Assembly (NCBI GenBank): GCA_011390645.1
Contig: JAABRY010000024.1
Span: 1 to 35,186, forward strand
Direction of reading: 5' to 3'
DNA from: Gemmatimonadota bacterium
Lineage (GTDB): Bacteria > Gemmatimonadota > Gemmatimonadetes > Gemmatimonadales > GWC2-71-9
DNA: 35,186 nt
Part shown: positions 15,535 to 27,071 of the stretch, in pieces
Numbering within the stretch: position 1 is the first letter of the stretch
How the letters are laid out: every line of letters starts with the position of its first letter
Made by a program: the position numbers and the translations under genes
Notes under the pieces: model-generated
The model's input: only the letters and a program-made list of their open reading frames with translations
What the model was told of the DNA's origin: nothing
Databases searched by the model: none

Positions 15535-16170
15535 ATGTCACGTTATTCTGGTCCGGTCTGCCGCCTGTGCCGGCGCGAAGGCACCAAGCTGTTCCTGAAG
15601 GGCACCCGTTGCCTCACCGAGAAGTGCGCGGTCGAGCGCCGGGCGTATCCCCCCGGCCAGCACGGCAACACGGGTGGCCGCATCAAGAAGATGTCGGAGT
15701 ACGCCAAGCAGCTGCGTGAGAAGCAGAAGGTGAAGCGGATCTATGGTCTCACCGAGACCCAGTTCCGCACCACTTATACCAAGGCGTCTCACCTCCCGGG
15801 CGTGAAGGGCACCAACCTGCTCGTCGCCCTCGAGACCCGACTGGACAACATCGTCTACCGGATGGGCTTTGCCTCGTCACGTCCTGCCGCGCGTCAGCTG
15901 GTGCGCCATGGCCATGTCGAGGTCAACGGCAATCGCGTGGACATCCCGAGCTACAAGGTGCTCCCGGGGATGGAAGTCCGGGTGGTGCCGGCCGATCGCG
16001 AGATGCTCGCGGTGAAGGTCGCGCTCGATACGGCGTCGCGCGGCGCGTCCGTCGCTTGGTTGTCGATCGACACCGAGAAGGTGGCCGGTCGTCTCCTTGA
16101 GCTGCCGACCCGGGATGCGATCCCGTTGGCCGCCCAGGAGCAGCTGATCGTCGAGCTCTACTCCAAGTAA
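15535..16170 (+). CDS. rpsD: 30S ribosomal protein S4
   Basis: 211 residues. The N-terminus carries four cysteines, C9, C12, C26 and C31, so this is the zinc-binding form. The S4 RNA-binding domain follows (LDNIVYRMGFASSRPAARQL, HGHVEVNGNRVDIPSY). S4 is a primary 16S rRNA binder and, in well-studied bacteria, the translational repressor of the alpha operon; no matching mRNA pseudoknot could be verified by eye. Confidence 0.97.
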   Translation: MSRYSGPVCRLCRREGTKLFLKGTRCLTEKCAVERRAYPPGQHGNTGGRIKKMSEYAKQLREKQKVKRIYGLTETQFRTTYTKASHLPGVKGTNLLVALETRLDNIVYRMGFASSRPAARQLVRHGHVEVNGNRVDIPSYKVLPGMEVRVVPADREMLAVKVALDTASRGASVAWLSIDTEKVAGRLLELPTRDAIPLAAQEQLIVELYSK

Positions 16171-16189
16171 CCTGAAGGAAGCGGCTGCG

Positions 16190-17257
16190 ATGAGCATCGA
16201 TTTGAACGGTTTGGTTCGTCCCCAGGTAGTCGAGATGACCCGCCTGGAAGGGAACCCCAACATTGCCGAGTTCCGGCTGCAGCCGCTCGAGCGTGGCTTC
16301 GGCCACACGCTCGGCAACGCCTTGCGTCGGATGCTCCTCTCCTCGCTGCGCGGCAGTGCGGTGTGGGGCTTCCGTCTCGACGGTGTCGTCCACGAGCATC
16401 AGACGGTGCAGGGAGTTCTCGAGGACGTGCACCAGATTGTCCAGCGCCTCAAGGCACTGACGTTGGTGCTCGCCGAGGACGTCGACGAGACGATCCTCCG
16501 CATTCAGAAGAAGGGCCCAGGCCCGGTGACTGCCGCGGACATCCTCGACAATGGTCAGGCGACGGTTACCGACCCGTCCCACGTCCTCTTTCACATCCAG
16601 GATGACCGCGAGGTCTCCATGGAGCTGTACGTGAACAAGGGCCGCGGTTACGTCGAGAGCGAGATGCACCCGATGGACCGGTCGTTCCCGGTGGATCTCG
16701 TGCGCATCGACGCGATCTACAACCCGGTGCGTCGCGCCAACTTCACCGTCAGCGAGACCCGTGTCGGGCAGCGCACCGACTATGACCGCCTGGCGGTTTC
16801 GGTCGAGACGGACGGCACGATTTCGCCCGAAGATGCGATCGCCTACGCGGCGGCGCTGGCGCAGGAGCATTTCCGCTACTTCGTCGAGTTCGGCAAGGTG
16901 CCGCAGGTCGCCGATGTGGTGCCCGCGCCGGCCGCAGGGTCGCAGCCCGCTGCGCCAGTGACCGGTCTCGCCGCCACGCTCGCCCGCTCCATCGACGACG
17001 TCGGCTTGTCGGTACGGTCGCTCAACTCGCTGAAGAACTCCTCGATCCGGTCGCTGCGCGATCTCGTCGAGCAGTCGGTGGACGAGCTGCTCAAGGTGAA
17101 GAACGTTGGAGACAAGGCACTCCAGGAAATTGCCGAGTTGCTGGCCAAGCAAGGGCTCGGCTTCGGCATGACCTTCGAGGAGGTTGATGGTGACCTCCGC
17201 ATCGTGAATCAGGGCCAGTCGCCGTTGACGGTGGCCGGCAACGGAGAGGACGCGTAA
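16190..17257 (+). CDS. rpoA: DNA-directed RNA polymerase subunit alpha
   Basis: 355 residues. The N-terminal assembly domain has LERGFGHTLGNALRRMLLSS and the conserved VRRANFTVSETRVGQRTDYD blocks. A linker rich in Pro/Ala (about residues 240-265) leads to the C-terminal domain with GLSVRSLNSLKNSSIRSLRDL and a helix-hairpin-helix (KNVGDKALQEI), which contacts UP elements and activators. The ATG is preceded by AAGGAAG. Confidence 0.97.
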   Translation: MSIDLNGLVRPQVVEMTRLEGNPNIAEFRLQPLERGFGHTLGNALRRMLLSSLRGSAVWGFRLDGVVHEHQTVQGVLEDVHQIVQRLKALTLVLAEDVDETILRIQKKGPGPVTAADILDNGQATVTDPSHVLFHIQDDREVSMELYVNKGRGYVESEMHPMDRSFPVDLVRIDAIYNPVRRANFTVSETRVGQRTDYDRLAVSVETDGTISPEDAIAYAAALAQEHFRYFVEFGKVPQVADVVPAPAAGSQPAAPVTGLAATLARSIDDVGLSVRSLNSLKNSSIRSLRDLVEQSVDELLKVKNVGDKALQEIAELLAKQGLGFGMTFEEVDGDLRIVNQGQSPLTVAGNGEDA

Positions 17258-17260
17258 GCA

Positions 17261-17617
17261 ATGCGGCACCGGGTCAAGGGACGTCAGCTATCGCGCACGG
17301 CCGCCCACAAGCGGGCGCTGATGCGCAACATGGCGGCGTCGCTGTTCCAGCATGAAGGCATCACCACGACGGTTGCCAAGGCGAAGGAGCTGCGGCCGTA
17401 CGCCGAGAAGCTCGTGACGCTGGCGCGTCGTGGCGACCTGCATGCCATTCGTCAGGTCGAGCGCAAGATCAAGGATCGCGAGATCCTCTCGAAGCTCTTC
17501 AAGCAGATCGGTCCGCGGTTTGCCGCGCGCCCGGGGGGCTATATCCGCATCCTGAAGCTGGGGCATCGCCCTGGTGACGGCGCCGAGATGGCCCGCATCG
17601 AGCTCCTCTCGGAGTGA
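17261..17617 (+). CDS. rplQ: 50S ribosomal protein L17
   Basis: 118 residues with the N-terminal MRHRVKGRQLSRTAAHKRAL and the C-terminal RFAARPGGYIRILKLGHRPGDGAEMARIEL. Last gene of the alpha operon, three bases after rpoA and just before an intrinsic terminator. Confidence 0.97.
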   Translation: MRHRVKGRQLSRTAAHKRALMRNMAASLFQHEGITTTVAKAKELRPYAEKLVTLARRGDLHAIRQVERKIKDREILSKLFKQIGPRFAARPGGYIRILKLGHRPGDGAEMARIELLSE

Positions 17618-17649
17618 CGAGCGTGCTCGTGGTCGGGACCGTGGTACAG

Positions 17650-17676
17650 CGGGGGACTCTCGGGTCCCCCGTTTTT
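17650..17676 (+). terminator. Intrinsic terminator of the alpha operon
   Basis: CGGGGGAC (17650-17657) pairs with GTCCCCCG (17664-17671) around a six-base loop, followed by TTTTT. Flanking GGTAC and GTACC extend the dyad beyond the T run. It stands about 32 bases after the rplQ stop. Confidence 0.9.
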
Positions 17677-17705
17677 GTACCCGCTACCTTCAGTGGCACC
17701 AACGC

Positions 17706-17738
17706 AAACGGGCGGCATCCCGTGGGAATGCCGCCCGT
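17706..17738 (-). terminator. Terminator of rpmB
   Basis: A perfect 11-base stem (ACGGGCGGCAT at 17708-17718, ATGCCGCCCGT at 17728-17738) with a nine-base loop. On the minus strand it is followed by TT and a mixed T-rich tract. It lies 22 bases beyond the rpmB stop codon. The weak T run makes it less typical than the terminator of the facing operon. Confidence 0.7.
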
Positions 17739-17760
17739 GCAGTACAGCGCTGGTGCCCCG

Positions 17761-17973
17761 TCAGACCGTGGCGATCGCCTTGGTGGCCTTGACCACCTTG
17801 CCGGGCGTCTTCAGGCAGGAGGTGCAGACACGAACGCGCCGGGGCGCCTCGTCAATCACCACCCGAACCGTCTGAAGGTTGGGGTACCAGCGGCGCTTCC
17901 GCCGGTTGTTCGCGTGGCTGACATGGTTGCCGGTGGTCGGCCCCTTGCCGCACATGGTGCAGACGCGCGCCAT
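17761..17973 (-). CDS. rpmB: 50S ribosomal protein L28
   Basis: 70 residues: MARVCTMCGKGPTTGNHVSHANNRRKRRW (given here only as its opening) is the classic L28 start. C5, C8, C50 and C53 form a zinc site, so this is the zinc-binding form. The ATG is preceded by GAGGAAG on the minus strand. The gene is alone, with its own promoter and terminator, and converges on the alpha operon. rpmG, a frequent partner, is not adjacent. Confidence 0.96.
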   Translation of the reverse strand: MARVCTMCGKGPTTGNHVSHANNRRKRRWYPNLQTVRVVIDEAPRRVRVCTSCLKTPGKVVKATKAIATV

Positions 17974-17975
17974 GA

Positions 17976-19991
<2,016 letters not shown>

Positions 19992-20008
<17 letters not shown>

Positions 20009-23000
20009 CCTCAAGTCCATCCTCATCGTCGGTTCCGGCCCCATCGTCATCGGACAGGGAGCGGAGTTCGATTACTCGGGCACGCAGGCGGTGCGCGCGC
20101 TGCGGGAGGAGGGGTACCGCGTCATCCTCGTCAACTCGAATCCTGCCACGATCATGACGGACCCCGAGCTGGCCGATGCGACTTACATCGAGCCCGTCAC
20201 GCCGGAGTGGGTGGCGAAGGTGATCGAGCGCGAACGCCCCGATGCGCTGCTGCCGACGCTCGGTGGTCAGACGGCCCTGAACGTGGCCATGGCGCTGGTG
20301 AAGGACGGTACGCTGGAGAAATTCGGCGTGGAGTTGATCGGTGCCAACGAACGGGCGATCCGGATCGCGGAGGATCGCTATGAGTTTGCGCAGGCGATGG
20401 TGCGGCTCGGGCTGGGGTCGCCGACGGGCACCGTGGTGACCACGCTCGAGGACGGGCTCGCCGCCGTCGCCGACACCGGCTATCCCGCCATCATGCGGCC
20501 CTCCTTCACGCTCGGCGGTTCTGGGGGGGGGATCGCCTACAACCGCGACGAATTCGTCACGATGCTCACCCGCGGCCTCGACCTGTCGCCCGTCACCTCG
20601 GTGCTCGTGGAGCGCTCGCTGATCGGCTGGAAGGAGTTCGAGCTCGAGGTGATGCGCGACGCGGCCGACAACGTCGTGATTGTCTGCTCGATCGAGAACA
20701 TCGACCCGATGGGGGTGCACACGGGTGACTCGATCACCTGTGCGCCGATCATGACGCTGACCGATCGCGAATACCAGCAGATGCGCGACGCCTCGATCCG
20801 GATCATCCGTGAAGTGGGGGTCGCGGCTGGTGGGTGCAACATCCAGTTCGCGGTGAATCCCGATACCGGCGAGCAGCTGGTGATCGAGATGAATCCGCGG
20901 GTGTCGCGGTCGTCGGCGCTGGCCTCGAAGGCGACGGGCTTCCCGATTGCACGCATCGCAGCGAAGCTCGCGGTGGGCTACACGCTCGATGAGCTGCCCA
21001 ACGACATCACCAAGGTCACGCCGGCATCCTTCGAGCCGGTCCTCGACTACGTCGTGGTGAAGATTCCGCGCTTCGCGTTCGAGAAGTTCCCCGCCGCCTC
21101 ACCGGTGCTCACCACCCAGATGAAGTCGGTCGGCGAGGCGATGGCGATCGGGCGCACCTTCAAGGAAGCATTCCAGAAGGGATTCCGTGGGCTCGAGATC
21201 GGTCGCGCCGGGTGGGTGATCGGGGAAGGCCCGATCGACGACCGCCTCGGTGACACCCAGCGCGCCACGCTGCTCGCCGCCATTCGCACACCCACGCCCG
21301 AGCGGCTCTTCCAGGTCAAGCGCGCCTTGATCGCTGGCGTGTCGGTGGAGGAGCTCCACGAGGTCTCCAACATCGATCCCTGGTTCCTGCACCAACTCGC
21401 CGAACTGGTCGCGATGGAGGAGGAGTGGATCACGCACCCGCTTGGTGAGGACGATGCGGCCGACCGGGGGATCCTCCTGCAGATGAAGCGCGCGGGATTC
21501 TCCGACTGGCAGCTCGCCGATCTGAAGGATCGCACCGAAACCGAGCTGCGTGCCATGCGACACCGCCTCGGGTTGCGCCCCGCCTACAAGACGGTGGACA
21601 CCTGCGCGGGCGAGTTTCCGTCAAGCACGCCGTATCTCTATTCCTCGTGGGACGAGGAAAATGAGGCGGGACCCGGCGAGGACACGCGCGAAACGGTAAT
21701 CATCCTCGGATCAGGTCCCAACAGGATCGGGCAGGGGGTGGAGTTCGATTACTGCTGCGTCCGGGCCACCCTCGCCTTCCGCGAACTCGGGTATCGCACC
21801 GTGATGGTGAACTCGAATCCCGAGACCGTCTCGACGGACTTCGACATCTCCGATGTCCTGTACTTCGAGCCGCTGACGCTTGAAGACGTGCTCGAAATCG
21901 TGCACGTCGAAAAGCCGATCGGTGTCGTGGTCCAGTTGGGCGGTCAGACCCCGCTCAAGTTGGCACGCGGACTGGAGGCCGCCGGTGTCCCGATCCTCGG
22001 CACCTCTCCGGAGTCCATCGATCTCGCAGAGGATCGTCGCCGCTTCGAGGCGTTGACCCGTGAGCTGGGGGTCCAACAGCCCCCGGCCGGGACCGCCGAG
22101 TCGCTGCCGGAAGCGCTCGTGGTGGCCGAACGGATCGGCTATCCCGTGTTGGTGCGTCCGAGTTATGTCCTCGGTGGACGCGCGATGCGCATCGTGTACG
22201 ACGTCGAGGAGCTGTCGGAGTTCTTCGCGGAGGCACAGCGTGTGGCCCCGGGCCATCCGGTGCTGATCGACTCGTTCCTCGAGGATGCCTACGAAGCGGA
22301 CGTGGACGCGATCTGCGACGGGACGCAGGTGATCATCGGTGGCGTGATGCAGCACATCGAGGATGCGGGCATCCATTCCGGCGATTCCGCCTGCGTGATG
22401 CCGCCGTACGTGCTCACCGAGCCGCAAGTCGAGCAGATGCGCGCGCATACGCGTGCCTTCGCGCTCGCACTTGGCGTCGTCGGTCTGATCAATGTGCAGT
22501 ACGCCGTGAAGGACGGTGTGGTGTACGTGATCGAGGTGAACCCGCGCGCGTCGCGTACGATACCGTTCGTGTCCAAGACGACCGGCGTCCCGCTGGCCAA
22601 GCTTGCGGCGGCGGTGATGACCGGTCGCAAGCTGGCCGACATGGGATTGACGGACGATCCGCATCCGCCGTATGTCTCCGTGAAGGAAGCGGTCTTCCCC
22701 TTTGCCAAGTTCCCCGGCGTGGACGTCCGCCTCGGCCCCGAGATGCGCTCGACAGGTGAAGTCATGGGCATCGCCGATTCGTTCGGGATGGCGTTCGCGA
22801 AGGCGCAGGCCAGCGTGGACGGCGCCCTGCCGCTGAGCGGACGGGTGTTCATCACGGTGAACAACCACGACAAGGACGCGGTGGTGCCGATTGCGCGCCG
22901 CTTCCAGGAACTCGGCTTCGACCTGGTGGCGACGACCGGCACGGCGGCGCACCTCAAGCAGCGTGGCATTCCCGTGGAGCGCGTGCTCAAGGTGCACGAG

Positions 23001-23258
23001 GGGCGGCCCAACGGCATTGACCTCATTCTGTCAGGGCAGGTGCATCTCCTCATCAACACGCCCCTCGGCAAGTTGACGCAACAGGATGACTACTCGATGC
23101 GCCGCGCGGCGCTGCAACACGGGGTGCCGTACACCACGACACTCTCGGCGGCGTCCGCCGCGTGCGATGCGATCATCGCGCTGAAGAGTCGGCCGGGCGA
23201 GGTGCGCTCGCTCCAGGAGTGGCACGCGATGGCGCGTGCAACGGCTCCGAGCGCGTGA
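19992..23258 (+). CDS. carB: Carbamoyl-phosphate synthase large subunit
   Basis: 1088 residues, full length. It makes carbamoyl phosphate from bicarbonate, ATP and ammonia supplied by CarA, for pyrimidines and arginine. The two homologous halves are clear: [19 protein letters not shown] near residue 14 and [19 protein letters not shown] near residue 574, each with ATP-grasp motifs ([21 protein letters not shown]-like, [12 protein letters not shown]). The C-terminal ~130 residues form the MGS-like allosteric domain. carA is not adjacent. It is wedged between rmd (17-base overlap) and murB (4-base overlap), an unusual place for it. A nine-G run codes for the GGG of the first ATP-grasp loop. Confidence 0.97.
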
Positions 23259-24211
23259 CCAACGCGCGCGACACCGCGTTCGCTGCGGCACTGCGCGCGG
23301 CCATACGGGGTGAGGTGCGCGAGGACGAGTCGCTCGCGCGCCACTCCACGTATCGCATCGGCGGCACGGCGACCGTCGTGCTGCCGGGCACTGCGGAGGA
23401 TGTCGCGATCGCGTTGCAGCACGCCACCGCCGCCGGGGTGCCGTGGTTCGCGCTTGGCCTGGGGAGCAATCTCCTCTTTCCCGATGCCGGGCTGGAGGCG
23501 TTGGTGATCAGGATGGGGAAGGGGCTCGACCAGGCGACGCAGGCGGGCGACCGCTGGACTCTCGGGGCTGGTCTGCCGGCGCCCTTGGCTGCGCGGCGCA
23601 CTGCGGCGGCCGGCTACGGTGGCATCCACAAGATGGTCGGGGTCCCGGGCACGGTGGGGGGGGGGATCGTCATGAACGCCGGTTGCCACGGTGCCGAATG
23701 GCGCGACACGGTGGTCTCGGTCCTCGTGGTGGCGCCCGACGGCACCGATCGGGTGGTGCCCGCCGCCGAGGCCGGCTTCTCCTATCGACGGAGTGCGCTG
23801 GGGCAGGTGGTGGTGCTCGAGACCACGGTGGCGCTGCACGAGGCGGACCCGAAGTTGCTCGAAGAGGAGACCGAGGCGCTGTACCGGTGGCGGCGTGATG
23901 GCACCCCCTTCAATCAGCCGTGCTGCGGCAGCGTCTTCCAGAACCCGGTGCTCCCAGCCGATTGGCCGGAGGGCGATCCGCGCACGAGCGGTCAGTTCAT
24001 CGAGGCGACTGGCCTCAAGGGACTCCGCGAGGGGGCGATCGAGGTCTCGCCGATGCATGCGAACTACTTCGTGAATACCGGGGGAGGCACCGCGACGGAG
24101 GTCACCACCCTGATGTCCACGGTACAGAGTCGCGTGGCCGCGCGGTGGGGGGTGGCGCTGGTCCCGGAGGTCAAGCTGATTCGACCTGATGGTACCGTGG
24201 GCACCCCGTAG
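23255..24211 (+). CDS. murB: UDP-N-acetylenolpyruvoylglucosamine reductase
   Basis: FAD enzyme that reduces UDP-GlcNAc-enolpyruvate to UDP-MurNAc for peptidoglycan. 318 residues. Motifs: [36 protein letters not shown] (FAD binding), SYRRSALG, the proton-donor S226 in CCGSVFQNP, and [20 protein letters not shown] with a catalytic glutamate nearby. GTG at 23255 makes a GTGA overlap with carB and starts just before the conserved region; the longer frame from 23162 is a carB shadow. It lies outside a division/cell-wall cluster. A ten-G run encodes the central VGGG. Confidence 0.95.
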   Translation: MTNARDTAFAAALRAAIRGEVREDESLARHSTYRIGGTATVVLPGTAEDVAIALQHATAAGVPWFALGLGSNLLFPDAGLEALVIRMGKGLDQATQAGDRWTLGAGLPAPLAARRTAAAGYGGIHKMVGVPGTVGGGIVMNAGCHGAEWRDTVVSVLVVAPDGTDRVVPAAEAGFSYRRSALGQVVVLETTVALHEADPKLLEEETEALYRWRRDGTPFNQPCCGSVFQNPVLPADWPEGDPRTSGQFIEATGLKGLREGAIEVSPMHANYFVNTGGGTATEVTTLMSTVQSRVAARWGVALVPEVKLIRPDGTVGTP

Positions 24212-24239
24212 TCCGTTCACTTCTCGCCAAGGACGTGCC

Positions 24240-24830
24240 GTGTCCGATCATTTCGTCCACGAATCCAGCTATGTCGATGCGGGAGCCATCATCGGCCCCG
24301 GGACCAAAATCTGGCACTTTTCGCATGTGATGGCTGGAGCGGTGATTGGTGCGCGCTGCAATCTGGGCCAGAACGTGGTCGTCATGGACGGCGCGCGCCT
24401 GGGCGACAATGTGAAGGTCCAGAACAATGTGTCGATCTACGAGGGCGTCGAGCTGGGCGATGATGTCTTTTGTGGCCCAAGCTGTGTCTTCACCAACGTG
24501 ATCAATCCGCGCAGTCACGTCTCGCGGAAGCACGAGTACCAGATCACCCAGGTGGGGCGGGGCACTTCGATCGGTGCCAATGCCACCATCGTCTGTGGGG
24601 TCACGCTTGGTGAGTACGCCTTCGTGGGCGCGGGTGCGGTGGTGACCACCGACGTGCCAGCCTATGGGCTGGTCGTGGGGGTGCCCGCCCGTCGGGTCGG
24701 TTGGGCGTGCCAGTGTGGGGAGCGTCTGCAGGTCGAGGCGGGGCACGCGACCTGCGGAGACTGCGGGACGTCGTATCGCGAGGCAGAGGGGCGCCTCGAG
24801 CGCGTTGCCCCGACTTCGGACGGGGTCTAA
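24240..24830 (+). CDS. wbpD: UDP-2-acetamido-3-amino-2,3-dideoxy-glucuronate N-acetyltransferase
   Basis: Left-handed beta-helix acetyltransferase of 196 residues. Hexapeptide repeats run from [15 protein letters not shown] to [12 protein letters not shown]. The blocks [26 protein letters not shown] and [17 protein letters not shown] (cited in part) match the WbpD/WlbB family, which adds the 3-N-acetyl group. The C-terminal ~35 residues hold C-x-C and C-x2-C in the form of a small zinc-ribbon-like tail. The GTG at 24240 follows AAGGA. With the next three genes it forms a full wbpD-E-B-A pathway set. Confidence 0.87.
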   Translation: MSDHFVHESSYVDAGAIIGPGTKIWHFSHVMAGAVIGARCNLGQNVVVMDGARLGDNVKVQNNVSIYEGVELGDDVFCGPSCVFTNVINPRSHVSRKHEYQITQVGRGTSIGANATIVCGVTLGEYAFVGAGAVVTTDVPAYGLVVGVPARRVGWACQCGERLQVEAGHATCGDCGTSYREAEGRLERVAPTSDGV

Positions 24831-24874
24831 CTTACGGGATTGACGGCAGTTAGGTCCCCCACCCAGGAAAGCAG

Positions 24875-25990
24875 ATGCCGGTACCGCTTCTCGACCTTGT
24901 TGCCCAGTACCAGACCATTCGTGACGAGATCGAACCCGCGCTGCGCTCGGTGATCGAGCGGCAGGGATTCGTGATGGGACCCGAGGTCGCCGAACTCGAG
25001 GCCGCGATCGCCGCACTCACTGGTGTCCCGCACGCGATTGCCTGTGCCAGCGGGACCGATGCGCTCCTCCTTCCGCTCCGCGCGCTGGCGCTGCAACCGG
25101 GCGACGAGGTGATTGCACCCGCCTTCACCTTTTTCGCGACGGCGGGCGCGATTCACAACGCAGGTGGCACCCCGGTCTTCGCGGATATCGATCCGGTCAC
25201 GTTCAACATCACCCCTGAGGCGATTGAAGCGGCGATCACCCCGCGCACGCGCGCCATCGTGGTCGTGCACCTCTTCGGGCAGATGGCGCCGATGGAGCGG
25301 ATCGCTCCGATCGCCGCCCGCCACGGGCTGGCGGTCATCGAAGATGGGGCGCAGACGATCGGTGCCCGTCGCTTGATCGACGGCACGTGGACGCATCCCG
25401 GACAGCTCGGCACCGTCGCGACGCTGTCGTTCTTCCCCACCAAGAACCTGGGCGGCTGGGGCGACGGCGGGATGATGCTGACGACCGATGCCGAGCTTGG
25501 GGCACGGTTGGGCCGGCTCCGGCTGCATGGAGGGGCGAAGCAGTACCATCACGACGAGGTCGGCTTCAACTCGCGCCTGGACTCGCTGCAGGCCGCCGTG
25601 CTTCTGGTCAAGCTCCGCCACCTGAGTGCGTGGAACGATGCCCGCCGTGCCCATGCCGCCTACTACCAGGATGCCTTCGCGGACATGCCGGCAGTATGCC
25701 CCCCCCGCGTCGATGACGCCAACGAGCACATCTGGCACCAGTACACCATTCGTGTCGAGCGTCGCGATGCGCTGATGGCGCACCTCAAGGACCGTGGGAT
25801 CGGGTGCGCGATCTACTACCCGCTGCCGCTCCACTTGCAGCCGTGCTTCGCGCATCTCGGCTACGCGCCGGGCGCGCTCCCCGTGACGGAGGCCGCCATG
25901 CGCACCGTGCTGTCACTCCCGGTGTATCCGGAGCTCACCGAGGCACACCAGGCCGAGGTGGTGGGCGCCATCCGTGAGTTCTGCGGATGA
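24875..25990 (+). CDS. wbpE: UDP-2-acetamido-2-deoxy-3-oxo-glucuronate aminotransferase (DegT/DnrJ family)
   Basis: PLP-dependent sugar aminotransferase of 371 residues. It shows ACASGTDALLLPLRAL (phosphate loop), APAFTFFATAGAI, the aspartate of VIEDGAQTIGA, and the PLP lysine K190 in SFFPTKNLGGWGDGG. The family transfers an amino group from glutamate; neighbouring wbpB, wbpA and wbpD point to the 3-keto sugar as substrate. The ATG is preceded by AGGAAAG; the 44-base gap before it is one of the largest in this run of genes. A C8 run lies at 25699-25706. Confidence 0.87.
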   Translation: MPVPLLDLVAQYQTIRDEIEPALRSVIERQGFVMGPEVAELEAAIAALTGVPHAIACASGTDALLLPLRALALQPGDEVIAPAFTFFATAGAIHNAGGTPVFADIDPVTFNITPEAIEAAITPRTRAIVVVHLFGQMAPMERIAPIAARHGLAVIEDGAQTIGARRLIDGTWTHPGQLGTVATLSFFPTKNLGGWGDGGMMLTTDAELGARLGRLRLHGGAKQYHHDEVGFNSRLDSLQAAVLLVKLRHLSAWNDARRAHAAYYQDAFADMPAVCPPRVDDANEHIWHQYTIRVERRDALMAHLKDRGIGCAIYYPLPLHLQPCFAHLGYAPGALPVTEAAMRTVLSLPVYPELTEAHQAEVVGAIREFCG

Positions 25991-27069
25991 GCGGACACAC
26001 GCCACGCGGTCTCGTGGGGGCGCCCCCGATCATCGATCGCAAGGTGCGTGTCGCGGTGGTCGGTTGTGGCCGCATCGCCGCGAATCACTTCGAAGCCTTC
26101 GACGCCCACGCGGCGCATTGTGAAGTCGTTGCCGTGTGCGACACGGATCCGACCGCCCTGGCACAGGCCGAGGCACGGACCGGGGCGCCGGGCTTTCGGA
26201 CGCTGGACGCGCTGCTCGCCGGCTCTGACGCCGACCTCGTCGTGTTGGCCACCCCGAGCGGGCTGCACGCCGGGCAGGCGATCCGCTGTGCCGAGGCCGG
26301 GCGCCACGTGGTCACGGAGAAGCCGATGGCCACGCGCTGGCAGGATGGCAAGGCGATGGTGGCTGCGTGCGATCGAGCCGACGTGCACCTCTTCGTGGTC
26401 AAGCAGAATCGCCGCAACGAGACGGTGCAACTGGTCAAACGTGCCATCGATGCCGGGCGCTTCGGTCGGATTCACATGGTGTCGGTCAATGTCTTCTGGA
26501 GTCGACCGCAGTCGTACTACGATTCCGCCGCGTGGCGCGGGACATGGGAGTTCGACGGCGGTGCGTTCATGAACCAGGCGAGTCATTATGTCGACTTGCT
26601 CGACTGGCTCATCGGTCCCGTCGAGAGCGTGCAGGCGTTCACGGCCACGTTGGCGCGACGCATCGAGGTCGAGGATACCGGCGTGCTCGCGATCCGCTGG
26701 CGCAGCGGGGCCCTCGGCACGATGGCGGTGACGATGCTGACGCATCCGAAGAACTTCGAAGGCTCGATCACCATCCTCGGGGAGCACGGCACCGTGCGGC
26801 TCGGGGGAGTGGCGGTCAACACGGTGGAGCATTGGGAGTTCGCCGAACCGCACCCCGATGATGCGAAGGTGGCTGATGCCAGCTACGCGACCACCTCGGT
26901 GTATGGCCACGGGCACCGTGGGTATTACGACAACGTCTTCGCGACCCTGCGCGGCGACGCCACACCGGACACTGACGGGCGCGAGGGATTGCACTCCCTC
27001 GAACTGCTTGTTGCCACGTACCTCGCCGCCCGCGATGGGCGTCGGGTTGCTCTCCCCTTGGAGTACTGA
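25987..27069 (+). CDS. wbpB: UDP-2-acetamido-2-deoxy-glucuronate 3-dehydrogenase (Gfo/Idh/MocA family)
   Basis: Oxidoreductase of 360 residues. After a short leader, VRVAVVGCGRIAANHFEAF is the NAD-binding turn; EKPMATRW is the conserved EKP motif; VVKQNRRNETVQLVKRAI is specific to the WbpB/WlbA group, which oxidises C3 of UDP-GlcNAcA and recycles its NADH with 2-oxoglutarate. GGGAFMNQASH-like residues form the active site (here GGAFMNQASHYVDLLDW). ATG at 25987 overlaps wbpE by four bases. The first ~17 residues are not conserved, so a slightly later start is possible. Confidence 0.87.
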   Translation: MSGHTPRGLVGAPPIIDRKVRVAVVGCGRIAANHFEAFDAHAAHCEVVAVCDTDPTALAQAEARTGAPGFRTLDALLAGSDADLVVLATPSGLHAGQAIRCAEAGRHVVTEKPMATRWQDGKAMVAACDRADVHLFVVKQNRRNETVQLVKRAIDAGRFGRIHMVSVNVFWSRPQSYYDSAAWRGTWEFDGGAFMNQASHYVDLLDWLIGPVESVQAFTATLARRIEVEDTGVLAIRWRSGALGTMAVTMLTHPKNFEGSITILGEHGTVRLGGVAVNTVEHWEFAEPHPDDAKVADASYATTSVYGHGHRGYYDNVFATLRGDATPDTDGREGLHSLELLVATYLAARDGRRVALPLEY

Positions 27070-27071
27070 CG

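Noticed and set aside
15923-17269. 448-codon minus-strand frame opposite rpoA and part of rpsD
   Set aside because: It is a codon-bias shadow of rpoA and shows no family resemblance.
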